Both the position numbers and the translations under genes were made by a program. This document shows, one piece after another, positions 45,061 to 59,500 of a DNA stretch of 64,000 bases. The notes beneath the pieces were generated by a model. The model was not told where the DNA came from. It searched no databases and saw only the letters and a list, made by a program, of their open reading frames with translations. Within the stretch, counting starts at the first letter, position 1, and each line of letters begins with the position of its first letter. This DNA is from Macrocystis pyrifera (taxonomy: Eukaryota > Sar > Phaeophyceae > Laminariales > Laminariaceae): contig JASSKH010000007.1 in the NCBI GenBank assembly GCA_031763025.1, positions 15,648,080 through 15,712,079 on the forward strand, given 5' to 3'.

Positions 45061-47039
45061 GTGGACCCGGACGGCATTGAAAGACGGTGGAAGTACCCAG
45101 CTCTGAGTTTGTAAAACTGAGTTTCTGTTTTGGCAATTCTCAGTTTGTACAACTGAGTCTCTGTTTAGGTAATTAAAAATGCGTCTGTCTGTCTGTCTGG
45201 CTGTCCGTCTGTCCGCATGCCTTATATTTTCGAAATTATTTTAGTAAGTTCCAATGATCGATGTATAAGGTCGTTACAGATGATATTCGTACAATGTATT
45301 CGACTCTTACGGACCTTAGGCGGGATCCTATTTTACGCAATTTTTTTTTGTGATTGAAAAAAGCAGGAAGTTGGATTTTCTACCGGCAAAAAGCCACACC
45401 AGATCGGTGCGCCATGTGCCGGCTAACCGTGATTTTGGTTTTATTTCATGGGAGAAAAAAAACAGAACAGAACCGATATTTTTGAACTCCATGTGGATCA
45501 CGACACAAACGAGTCGTTCAGGCCGGGTTGGGCGATCAACCTTCACCACCAGCTCCTCGAAGGAAAGAAACGGAATGTGGAACCTCCTGGGGAGCTGCGT
45601 AAGGGGTTTGCTAGTCGCTGGACCAGCAAGGAGCTCTCGCTCTCGCGGAACATGAGCTGCTTGCGGCGGTCGTAGTCAGAAAAAAAAACGTTAGATTGTT
45701 TTGATACTGCTGTATAGTCTCGTCCTATTCGTCTCCAAAGTTGTTTTGCCTATAGAAGCTGCAGTTGGGCTTCCGCAAGGGACGTGATTGTGACCAAGGT
45801 ATTGATGCCCTCCCTCTCCGTGGTGGTCGATGCACAAGTGCTGGAACCCAGCTGTGTACAAGCGTCACCAAGCATGTAGCGTCCTGACCCGTCATGAGCC
45901 CAGTCTAGAACCTATACAAAAATTGTATAATGCCTCCGAGGTCTTGTGCAAAAGCAAAAATTATCACTTTCCGGGTTGATCAGAAAAGGCTGTCAAAAAA
46001 AATCATTTCATCGAATTTCATGAGTGATAAAATCTCGGAGAAACATGTTTTCCACCAAACAGGCCCGATAAGACGTGACTTTGATAAAATCTGATCAGAA
46101 ATGGGACCAGATACCCCGAAGCCTCCGTAAACAGTCATATAATCACCTTAAAAAAAATGCATAAGATCCGGTCTAATATACTGAAACATACCATGCCACC
46201 AGGCAATATGTAGCCATATAATATATCTATCACACCGTATAATACCATGATACCATACCACCAACATAGCATGTCACAAAGCTTGATTTTTCCATATTGT
46301 CTACCAAACCGTACCATCATACCATGCCAACATACGATATCACATTCCGTGCCACACCGCACCCCATGCCACACCGTACCGTACCACGTATCATACCATA
46401 CCCACACTGTACCATCACCACCCGAGGGGATCAACCATACGAGTAAACGAGTATAGATACCATCATACTGCTGCACCAACAAGCACCACAAGTACGTGCA
46501 CAAGAGCATGCCTTTAGGGCCATAGAGCAGGAGCGATTATAGATACCATACTGCTGTACCAATACCACAACAAGTAAGAAACAGGTACACAAGAGCATGC
46601 GAGCGCGCGACGAGCGATGACAGAGCGTCAAGTGCACAAGACCTTAATATGCCTTCAGGGCGACAGAGCAGGAGCGGGTATAGATACCATACTGCTGTTC
46701 CAACACCACAAATAAGTACACAGAAGCATGCGAGCGCGCAACGAGCGATGGTAGAGCGTCAGGTTTCTGACCATACTGCTGTACCAACTGCTGTTGTGGT
46801 ATCCCCTCTCCCATGTTGCGGTATTATGGTTTGTAGCAATCGTCCCCTCATCATATCTGGCAGGCGTTATCGCCTGCTTTTCTGATGAGCGCCTCGCCCC
46901 TTCGTTCAGAAGACATCTGGCGAGGCAAACAACAACTAAATACAGGAGCTCATAACTTCTAACATGGTCAAGCACTTCGTGTGAGTGACCAGAGCAGAGC
47001 CAAAGGCATCAATCTGCTAGCAGTAGTCGGTCCCTGAGT
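45061..47039. repeat. Simple-sequence and short tandem repeats
   Basis: Contains a (gtct)n tract at 45183-45215. A frame at 45350-45675 has no known domain. An accatacc-type low-complexity zone covers 46140-46440. Three copies of a unit with gcgacagagcaggagcg and ataccatactgctg lie between 46490 and 46790; that unit recurs at 49525-49760. No gene is supported. Confidence 0.55.
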
Positions 47040-49401
<2,362 letters not shown>

Positions 49402-50879
49402 GCGCCATCATAGTTCAGCAGTACATAAGAACACTGACTTTTTGTTTACAGCGGGGGTCTCCTTACTACCTCTGTTTACACTCCCCCCTGTTGAGCAAAA
49501 TGATAGCCCCACTTGTACTGCCTTCAGGGCGACAGAGCTAGAGGAGCGAGCGCGAGCGATGGCAGAGCGTCGTCAGCTCTCTGGCCGCATTGCCATACGA
49601 GGACACAAGAAGAGCACACGCCCCGCGCAGAGCCCTCGAGCACGAACGAGTATGGATACCATATATATACTCTTGTTGTGCCAACACCACACGAACGAGT
49701 GTAGATACCATACTGCTGTTGTACCAAGAGATGGTACCATACTGCTGTTGTTGTACCAACACCACGCGTTGCACGAACGAGTACAGATACTTGTACCACA
49801 TTGAGTTCTGCAAAATGGTCTCCACAGCAATAAGCAGTTGAAATACCTTTTTCTTGTTTCATAGGGTTGTAAAACGTGATGAAAATGGATGAGCAGTCGG
49901 GAATGCTGAACCGCCTGAGCGATAAAAATAAAGCGAAGAATGGACAACATACATGCGACCACGCGTTGTCCAGAACCTGGAACGTAAAAGGGAGATAATC
50001 TCCCCCCCAAAAACACGCGATTAGCCTCTTGCTAAATCAGGTACCCCACTCAAAACTCGCAACTGAAACGATCTTCCAACTAACGCCGCAGTCGCAGTAT
50101 CAACTTCAAGACGAAAAGTATTTCGCGTTTATGTTGCGAACCTCTGTGTGGTACAGACATCTGTTGTCTATTCGTCTGTCGATTACTTTTAATAAAAAAC
50201 TAAAAAATGCACGTCAGCTGTGAGTTCAACCGATTTCTTTGTAACCGTCGTGCGTACAAGCGCAGTATCAAGAAACCCCGCTGTAGACCACTGCCGCCGT
50301 AGATCCGTCACGTTCATCATTCCCACTCTTCTAGTAATAGTAGGCTGTGAAAGAGTCTGGTGCATCATTATTAATACCAACAACACGAAGCAGATTCATT
50401 TCTAGCATGTCGAATGCCCTTTACGAACCACCAATATCCCATATACCCGCCCAGTACGACCACGAGTAGTACCGATTGTTATTGCCCTCGATGAAATGCA
50501 TTCGAGCGCTGTTTTCAGTTTGCTTGTCTCTTTTTTTGTGAAGTCGCAGGTGGAGTTGTTGAGAGTGACGGGAGAGGCCAGTCGGGACCAGCACAGACGG
50601 AACCCCAGAGTGCTGTGTCTGGCTCAGGCAGAGCGTCTACTTGTTGACTATCGGTACCACTTATTATAGTACTCGGCGGGGACATATATCCAGCAGCAGC
50701 ACACGAAGACGGCACGAGCACCCGCACCAGTACCACAGCAATGGGATCGATATCATTGAGATGTAATTGGGGCTGCAGGGCTAAATACAAGACTGTTGGC
50801 CAATGAAAACGAAACATGAACGGGGAGAGATCTCCAACAATCAAAGCTGACGACGCTCTCTTGGCCAAAGCAAAACATG
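49402..50879. other. Non-coding with short repeats
   Basis: Positions 49525-49800 carry the gcgacagagc and ataccatactgctgttgtacc units seen at 46.5 kb. A cgtcagctgtgagttcaacc copy of the TCAGCTGTGAG family lies at about 50185-50235. No gene is recognised; minus-strand frames at 50515-51176 overlap and have no domain. Confidence 0.45.
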
Positions 50880-50939
50880 TCGGTTGTTTATTACAATAAG
50901 TAAACGACAGATTGACAAGAGATCTCTGTACCGCGAAAT

Positions 50940-53800
50940 AGTTCTTGGTGAAATGAGAACTGAGGTGGATGCATGCTCTGGGGGGCAAGAGCTTGCCTCC
51001 GGTGTCCTACGGAATCCTCCCAAACCTGAAAAAAAACCCATTTTTTGTTGTGTGTTGTTACACATTCGACAGATTGACGTCTTTTCAACTGCCGGGCTAT
51101 TAGTTGTGCGGGTACCGAAACATACGACGAGAGGATCGCAAAATACAAATAAAGGCGAAAAATATAAAGTAATCAACCAACTGCTGTTGTAAAAGACCTA
51201 CGATAGTATTCAATCTTGGGTCATTCTTGTTGCGAGTACCGAAACATACATACGACGAGGATCGCAAAATACAAATAAAGGCGAAACGTATAAAGTAATC
51301 AACTAACTACTGTTGTTGTTGTTGCAAAAGACCTACGATAGATAGTCCGTATGCATTTTTTTTAGTAGTAGTATGCAATTTTTTAATAGTACTCTCCTAA
51401 AGTACTAGCGCAGAACGCAAATTGAATGGGGTGTTTTCGTCGGTACACTTATCCAAAAATGATGTCTCTCCGGCATGCGCTTTATCAATTTCTAAATATA
51501 GATCTTCTCGGAAAACGATCAGATGGGTGTCGATGTGCAATAATTTGCAAGCACGTACGTGGTATGCTGTACCAATCTCTCGTATACGATGGATGAGCGC
51601 TGTGCGCTGCTTGCTGTGTACCTGAATCAAACGTTTGTTGCTGCCGTTGTCGTGGTGTTCCTGAGTGCGTGAGGTGACTTGATACACAGCGCTGCGGCGA
51701 GCCCTCCAAAAAAAGGCACCGCGCCGAACCCGACATCAGCACAGCAAAGCAGCAGAGTGCATACAGTAAATAAACCTTCGGGCGGCCTGCGTTTCATCGC
51801 TTCTCCGTGCCCTGCCGCTCTCCCAAAACGTAGCAGCAAGGAACAAAAACAAGCAGTCAGAAACGACACAGCAAGATAGATGCTGTACCTGCTGTATGTA
51901 CGTGTGTACTCGTACTTTTACCCCAATAATTAAAGTAGCTTCCGTGGTACGAACCTTGGCCAAATGAAAAACATTTTGTGGTTTGTTACACATTCGACAG
52001 ATTGACATGTATTTTCAACTGGCGGGTTATTTTATAAAAAAATTAGAAAGCACGTCAGCTGTGAGTTCAACCTCACTATCGTACATGTTCTGGGCCTCTT
52101 CTGCTCTTGATATATGAAAAACACAGCAAGCATACACCTGTAAAATAGCAGAAGGTGATCCAACAGCACAGGAGGTGATGTTCGTGTTTTCTGCAGGCAG
52201 GCTAGCGAGTGGCGCATTTCGATCCTACAGCTCCTTGTTCCATCTAAGACGTTCTACCAGGCAATACGATCACGAGAGCTGGATCCCAAAGCTCGCCCTG
52301 CACACGATGCCAAGAAGATGGAAACAAAGACTAAAACTGAACGCGAGCGTCACTCTACAGCCTCCTTTATTATATCTATGCGAGTACCGAAACATACGAT
52401 GACGATCGCAAACAAATAAAGGCGAAAAGTAGAAAGTAATCCACTGCTGCCGGCGGCGTCCTACGGTATCCCCCCAAAGCTGAAAAAAAAAAATCATTTT
52501 TGCCTTTCGCTGCTGTAAAAGAGACCTGCGATAGTGTATTATATGCCACTTTTTTGCCATTCGAGATGGATGCAGCACAGCAGCAGAGTAGTACTCGTAG
52601 ATAATTTTGCTGTGGCACAAAAAGTAACCCACTCCTGCTGTACATAAAAGACCTGCTATTATAGTATTACGGGGGTCCATAGTTAATAGGACCTATGGTA
52701 TACATAAAAACCTATATATTTACCTATTTTTACTAACGAAATTTGGTCCCGTTAACTATGGACCCCCGTAATAGTATGCGAATGGAAACGCGAAGTACAC
52801 CAAAAACGTATTATTTCAGCTCGCGCGACGATACACGATAGACGCTCGATCTCGACAGAGACTCAGCCCACGGACAACCCGCGCGGTGGCGGGCAAAATC
52901 AACTAGTATGGATGACGGGCTCGAAGAAATGAGGTGGGTGCATCCTCTAGGGGGCAAGAGCTTGCCGGCGGCGTCCTACGGTATCCTCCCAAAACTGAAA
53001 AAAGCCCATTTTTTCTTGCCATTCGAGAAGTTTGTTGTACTGATAGACGAAATGCATTTTTTTGCCATTCGAGGCGAATGCAGCACTTATAGCAGTAGTA
53101 CGTACTCGTCGATAATTTTGCTATGGCACAAAAAGTAACCCACTCCTGTTGTACTGTTTTTATAAATTTTGAAATACGTCAGCTGTGAGTTCGACTGATT
53201 AAATACAGTAGTTGATACTCAACTTTGCAAGCTGCGTAATACGCCTTGTTTGTAAAAGACCTGCTATGGTATGCGAATGGAAACGCGAAGTACACCAAAA
53301 AAGTATTTTTTCAGCTGGTGCGACGATACACGATAGACGCTCGATCTCGACAGAGACTCAGTCCACGGGCAACCCGCACGGTGGCGGGCAAGATCAACTA
53401 GTATAGATGACGGGCTCGAAGAAATGAGGTGGATGCATGCTCTAGGGGGCAAGAGCTTGCCGGCGGCGTCCTACGGTATCCTCCCAAACCTTAAAAGAAG
53501 CTCATTTTTTGCCATTCGACACCGTTGTTGTACTGCTGCAAAAAAGACCTGCTCGTGCGACGATAGACGGTAGACGTTTGTTGTACAGTAACTGTAAAAG
53601 ACCGCTCGATCTCGACAGAGACTCAGCCCACGGGCAACCCGCTCGGTGGCGGGAAAGACAAACTAGTATAGATGACGGGCTCGAAGAAATGAGGTGGATG
53701 CATGCTCTAGGGGGCAAGAGCTTGCCGGCGGCGTCCTACGGTATCCTCCCAAACCTGAAAAAAAGCCCATTTTTTGCCATTCGAGACGGATGCAGCAGTA
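50940..53800. repeat. Repeat unit with gggcaagagcttgcc, five copies
   Basis: A unit whose fullest form is 53270-53520 contains gctcgatctcgacagagact, gacgggctcgaagaaatgag, ggggcaagagcttgcc and gcgtcctacggtatcctccc, then an A run and a ttttttgccattcga end. Full copies lie at about 52785-53040, 53270-53520 and 53600-53790. Partial copies lie at about 50950-51050 and 52440-52565. A second unit with gagtaccgaaacatacgacg occurs near 51110, 51235 and 52380. The A-rich 3' end invites comparison with a SINE, but I find no convincing A and B promoter boxes. Confidence 0.7.
52667..52771. mobile_element. TTACGG-type MITE, second complete copy
   Basis: Inverted ends ttacgggggtccatagttaa and ttaactatggacccccgtaa, bordered by TA at 52665-52666 and 52772-52773. 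Same family as 30302-30404, with a near-identical centre containing aacctatatatttacc. Confidence 0.88.
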
Positions 53801-53819
53801 GTACTCGTAGCTAATGTTT

Positions 53820-54690
53820 TTCATCTATGTCTTGCACACCAGCGGCCAATGCGCTGCACTGAGCGTGGGACCCAAGCGTCTGAGCCAACTCTTACTCTTG
53901 TATTCATCGCCACCCTTGCACAACAAGACAGCACTACAACAGTAGCAGGCACCTGGTCTGGTGTGTAGACGTCTCCCCAACTCGGTATGGGCGTCTGAGT
54001 CAACTTTTGTATTCATCGCCACCCTTGCACAACAAGACGGCACTCCAGCAGTAGCAGGCACCTGGTCTGGTGTATAGACGTCTCCCCAACTCGGTATGGG
54101 ATATGGGATATATATGTTGGTTGTATGGTATATGGGAATATGGGATATGGTAGTATGGTGTATGGGAATATGGGAAAACCACCGTACGTGGTATGGTATG
54201 TGTTGACGGTATGGTACGGGAAAAACACAGTATATGGTATGGTACGTTTGCGGTATGGTACCATGGTACGATGTCGTGGATGTATTATATGACTAAATTT
54301 GCCGGGTGGTATGGTATGTTTCAGTATATAAGGTCCGTAAGGGTCGAAAACGTCGTACGAATATCATCTGTACGAGCTTATATATCGGCCATTGGAAAGT
54401 GTTCGAAAATATAAGCCTTGCGGACAGACAGACAGACAGATTTGTATTTACCAAGACAGAGACTCAGTTCTACAAACTGAGAATAGCCAGCACGCAGACG
54501 CTCAGTCTCAGCCAAACCCCGCCTGCTGGGGTGCCGTCTGTGCCAGTCCCGACTGGTCTCTCGTCACTGTCACCAAATTCAACTGCGACTTTAAAAAAAA
54601 AAAAGACACGCAAACTGAGAACAGCGCTGGAATGCATTTTATCGAGGGCAACAACAATTTTTTAATATGCGCGATTGGCCTATCATACCT
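53820..54690. repeat. Direct duplication and ATGGGATATGG zone
   Basis: About 100 bases at 53900-53985 recur at 54000-54090 (ttgtattcatcgccaccctt, caggcacctggtctggtgt). From 54090 to 54320 the sequence is built from tatgggatatgg and ggtatggtac variants. No gene. Confidence 0.75.
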
Positions 54691-54800
54691 CGTGTAAAAT
54701 TCAGTAAAAATGGGATATAGGCGAGACTTATTTCGCAGCTTGCAAAGTTGTGTATCAACTAATTAATCAGTCGAACTCACAGCTGACGTATTTCATTTTT
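54690..54800 (-). repeat. TCAGCTGTGAG dispersed family copy
   Basis: Matches 14385-14520 and 53158-53252 in inverse orientation, from gtaaaattcagtaaaaatgg through cgcagcttgcaaagttg to cagtcgaactcacagctgac. It is among the most complete members. The family is non-coding and of unknown origin. Confidence 0.75.
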
Positions 54801-56581
54801 TATAAAATACTTGCTCGGATACGAGAAACCTCGGTAAGCTTTATTTGGTAGCGAAGCACCTTGGTAAACTTTGGTCGGTGATGGGAAACGACGCCAATTC
54901 AATGGTAAGCGCGGTATTACGACGGCATCGTGGCGATATGACGGTTATGGGGGAAATATGGCAGACATCGCAGCATTTATTTCCGGAATGTAATTCGGTG
55001 CTCGCGGAAATATGACGGTTATCGCCGCATTATGACAGCATTCGCGGGAGTGTGGTTGTTATCGCGCGCATATAACGGTTAAGCACGAGACCACGGTGGC
55101 ATTGGTGTAGTGGTGGTGAAACATGAGACAACGGCGTTGACGATCCCAAAACCCGGAAGGGACGGCGAGTGCCTACCTCGGCTACAACCGCCTAGCCGGT
55201 TTAGGGGACCCAGAAGGAAGCAGACCACTGGATCGAGGGGGTAGTGCAGATATAGACTTTGTCGGGCAGAGTTAACCGGCTGCGATCATTGGGGTCCGTC
55301 TCCGTCGTAACCCTAAGAAATTAGCATGTCCCTTGGGACTGTTTGTGTACAATATATACCGCAGTCTATACGGTAGTCGTTGCCCCAAGGTGTACTTGTA
55401 GGGAGTGGGGAAATCGAGTCATCGTTGCGCTCGAAGGTTGTTCTGCTCATAAGAGGCGGTTGCCTCATCGCTATTGACACGCTTTGCTATCGGCGGTTGC
55501 TACACCGCTACTCATTACTGCCGATTGACACCTCTGGGTCACGGTTGCTGCACCTTTTTTTATCGCCCCGTGGTCGCTACGCTACTGTGGTTGGAACATC
55601 CGCCTTGAAGCGGCCATGGCTCCTCCGCGCTGACTGGCACTGCTGACTCGAACTGGTACTCGTTCATCATTCCTGGTACCTCATAAGTGGCGGTGGCTAC
55701 AATGCTGACGCGGCTGTCTCGTAGCCGACTTTGCTACGCCGTTATTGCTGACGCCGCCGTGGGGGGGCTCGGTCGAGGGGCGGCAGGCATTTGCATGATT
55801 GTGGCACGCTAGCGTGCGTCTTATCCCCCCCCCCTCCCCATATGCAGCACAAAAACAGGTCTCGCGTGGGGGCCGTCTGGTATGTTGACTTGTCCGGGGA
55901 CGATTTTTGCTAGGTGGGAGAGTTCGGATAGGGAGTGCATGTTGTAGTCAGAGTACCCCCCAACCCTCCCCTCCCCCCCTAACCGAGCACATCAGCTTGA
56001 ATTTCGACGGTAAAACGAAAGCAGATAAAACGGTGACCGACAGGTGACTTTCTTCGTGTTTTTTATTGGTGTCAGCATCATCGTTCTGTGGCCAACTACT
56101 GCTACTGCAATATTCCGAAGTTTTGCGGCTCAATGGACCGCGAGACCGCTGCTGCTGTAGCAAGCAATACTCAGAGAGTGAGAGTGAGTTTTCAAACGTA
56201 AACTCCATGAAGCAAGTCTGGCGAATCTGGAGCGAGTACAACTCTACCTGTCTACACCCCCTATCTAACCGGGGGCGGGTATACGTTGCGCTCTGCGCAA
56301 CACACTTCAGGAAGACGACCAAAATACGCCGAGCGCGGGAACCGCTCCCGTTTCTTGAACGGTATGTAGCAACGCAGCCAAGAGGCAGGGATCAGCAAAT
56401 TCGACACCTAGCAACTGATGAAGCAACCGCACAGCGACTGGTCCTTTGCGAGTCAAAAGCACTTTGTCAAAAATGACAAGGCCGCAACCGCGAAGATGGA
56501 GGTGGAGACGCAAGTCGCACCCGTCGGTCGGCAAATATTCGCCGCAAATGCAACGCCAGCGTCCAGTCAACACCCTCAGAC
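54801..56581. other. Intergenic, downstream of the GCP gene
   Basis: Contains loosely repeated cggttgctac and tatgacggttat phrases (54930-55090, 55440-55760) and a C tract near 55827. Frames at 55380-55646, 56066-56476 and 55948-56322 have no domain. The 3' untranslated region of the minus-strand GCP gene should lie just below 56582. Confidence 0.45.
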
Positions 56582-59500
56582 CTACAAAACCTCGACTGAG
56601 AAGTGTCCATTGAAATCCAGCCTCATGGCCAGTTCCTTGGCAAGCCGCTCCAGTACCTGAGGCGAGTGACAGAACCACGCTTAGAATTTGAGCACATAAG
56701 GGGGCGGCACCCAAAGAGGGGATTATCCCGGAAACGAAACCACGAAAAAATTGACGTAATCGATGGCTAGACAGACAGTTTTCCGCGATCCGAAATTGTA
56801 AGTATATTTCTTACAATCGCCAGCGCTTATAGGAGCGTAGAACCTGGGAGAGCACCCGGGACCTGAAAGGCGGCGGCGTTAGGGATTATTAGGACTAAGC
56901 CGGCCAGTGGCATGGGCGTGGAACCGTGCCATGCAATAGAGGTGCAAAAGAAGCAGTCGCCGAAAGTCTTCGGATCATCGGTATAACACCCCTACTTGTG
57001 TCTATCTTCTGTGCTCGGCAGGCGCACTCCGTACTCTCCGAGTACCGAACCCCACGGATTGGCATTATTCCCTACCAATCAGTTTTGTGTCCCCTGTTTT
57101 GCTTCAGTCAGAAACTTGCACGCCCCGATCAACTGAACAATACTCGAATAGCTACACTTCACAACCAATGTCAATGATGCCTGCGCTAAACGTTTCACTA
57201 ACCGGCATGAGGATCCTCATCTCGTCTTGGAAGGCTTGGTGGAGTGAAGTAACTTCCGCGGGGATGATGTTCTCGGCGTTCCCGTGCACGGCAAAGAGGC
57301 AACAAAAGCGCAGCACGTGTCGCAAGGCTCGGCCCAGTCCCTGTGCACACCATCACGGTCAGTTTCCATGGTGAGCGTGGACAATACGGCAACATGTCAG
57401 ACGGGTTGCCATTTCCGCGCTATGAATTCCTACACCTTTCTCCATCTTGCGGGTTTTCCTTGCATGGGTGAGGTTGAGCACTGGCGCTGCGTTGTGTTAT
57501 TTGGTGTGTTAAGATCGTCTCTTGGTTATGTTTTATGACTCTAGAGGCAACGACGACCGCTGCAATCCCAGCAGGGACAACCAGCTCCGTCGCCTTAGGG
57601 ACACGCCCTTTTCTTCACGTGAACACAAGCATACTATTGGCCTATTGGCGGATAATGGAAAAAATACTACTGGACATAGGAACAATACCGTAGCGCCTTC
57701 GGAGGTTGCTGCGGGGGAAATCGCTCCATTCAACAGTCGTTTCGTTAGAGAATGCCTGAGCGTCACACGCAGAAAGTCAAATAACATACAAACAACCACG
57801 TAATTCAGTGCGGTCACATCTTCCGGTAAAGAAAGGGGAAGCTTTTATTTGCCACAACTGCACCTGAGATATATCTAGGTTGTCCAAGTAAAACTTGGCC
57901 CTCAATGTCGATAGCATCTCCTGATGAGCGCGTTGGAGGCTGACGAAATCACGAACCATCTCCATCTTGCCCTTCAGCACCGTGTGTGCCGCCTCAACCA
58001 CATCTACCTAACATGGCAAGGAACCAGACGTAATGTAGTGCATCAACCCACACTTGGCGAAGCCAGCAAGACAGTAAAGTGGTATAACACGCCTGCGTGT
58101 GGGTTACGTTGTCAGAGGATGCACTGATAATGCGACGCATGTGGCACATCACTACCACGTAGCGCCTTGAAGGGGATAAAAAAGCTTTCGACCTTGAAAA
58201 AAAACGCATACCATACGCTGTTGAAAGCCACTCGCATGACCTGTTCGTACACCTGTGCAAGCGCTAGAGTCTACCAGTACTGCTCGATATTTTCGGTGGT
58301 GTTTTTCACAAAGATGGGTTGGATGATTTTTACTTCATGTCTTCAAAACACGGATAAAACGCGGAATACATTTCGGCGGGAAACGAGGCACTATGAATTT
58401 CCCCAACGCATGCTCAACTGGGTGAGTGGCGGTACCTCATTTAGATGCCCTGTGGGCTTCATTTCGTCACTAAATTGGACCACGTCTTCAGGCGAGCGGT
58501 CGTGATCACCAAATTTGAAGCCAAAGGAGTATTTCGCAGATAACGTGCTCCGACGGTCCATGCATCAGCCAAAGAACTTCGCTCAGACCCTGACAGTATC
58601 GAGACATCATTTCTCGGCGATACGTCGAAACACTGAATTTCCTGGGAGAAGACGAACCCAAAACTAAACCAGCAGCAGGGAGATACGGGCGTTAACTTCG
58701 ACAAGTTTTAGTCATCGGATAACGGTTACGCGGACAAATGTCAAAATTGTATACTAGAATGTTACCTGCAAGTAGAAGGCCAGGTTCGAGACAAAAAAAG
58801 CCATGCGCGCCCTCAGCATCCACAGAGGGCCGAGCCACGCCTTTTGGTTGTTCGTCTCGCCCCTGCAGCGGCAGCCAAGCAAGTCAGAGACCAAAGGCCC
58901 CAACGTGTCAATTCGAGTCTACGGTATGCATCAAGTATCGAGTGGACAGTGAACTATTAATAGATGTGGCGACGACCACACATCTCTAGCGTGAAGTCCG
59001 TCTGAAACGGACCCAATATCCAACCACAGGTACACGAATCGCTTGCTGTGCTTGTGCATCATTCTCGCGTTGGATGGAAGGCGGCCTTCGGTACGTATCG
59101 ATATGACAGCGTACCCAATCACCCAGTGTAGTCCGCAAGTGAAGGCTAACTATCATACCCGGGATTCGTCCGTACGTTAAATCTATGTACGACTGCGATA
59201 ATTGTGCCCCAAGAAAATCAAAGTGAGGTCTGACATATATTGTTCACGACACACATTGTTCAAATATAATCTTCGAGTGAAGCATTAAAAAAAGAGACTG
59301 CACACACACATTTGGTGGATAGACCGGACTTGATATTACGCTTGGTAGTTACTCACCGGTAACGGCGTTGCATCAAGGTGGGCCATACCCGCTCCAGCTC
59401 AAGGCTGGTCCTCTTCACTGAGGCCAGAAGACGAAAGAGCCTGTTGTATATCTGCATGGTTTCCCGTGTCAGAATCAGGTGCAGCGGCCATTCCAACCTG

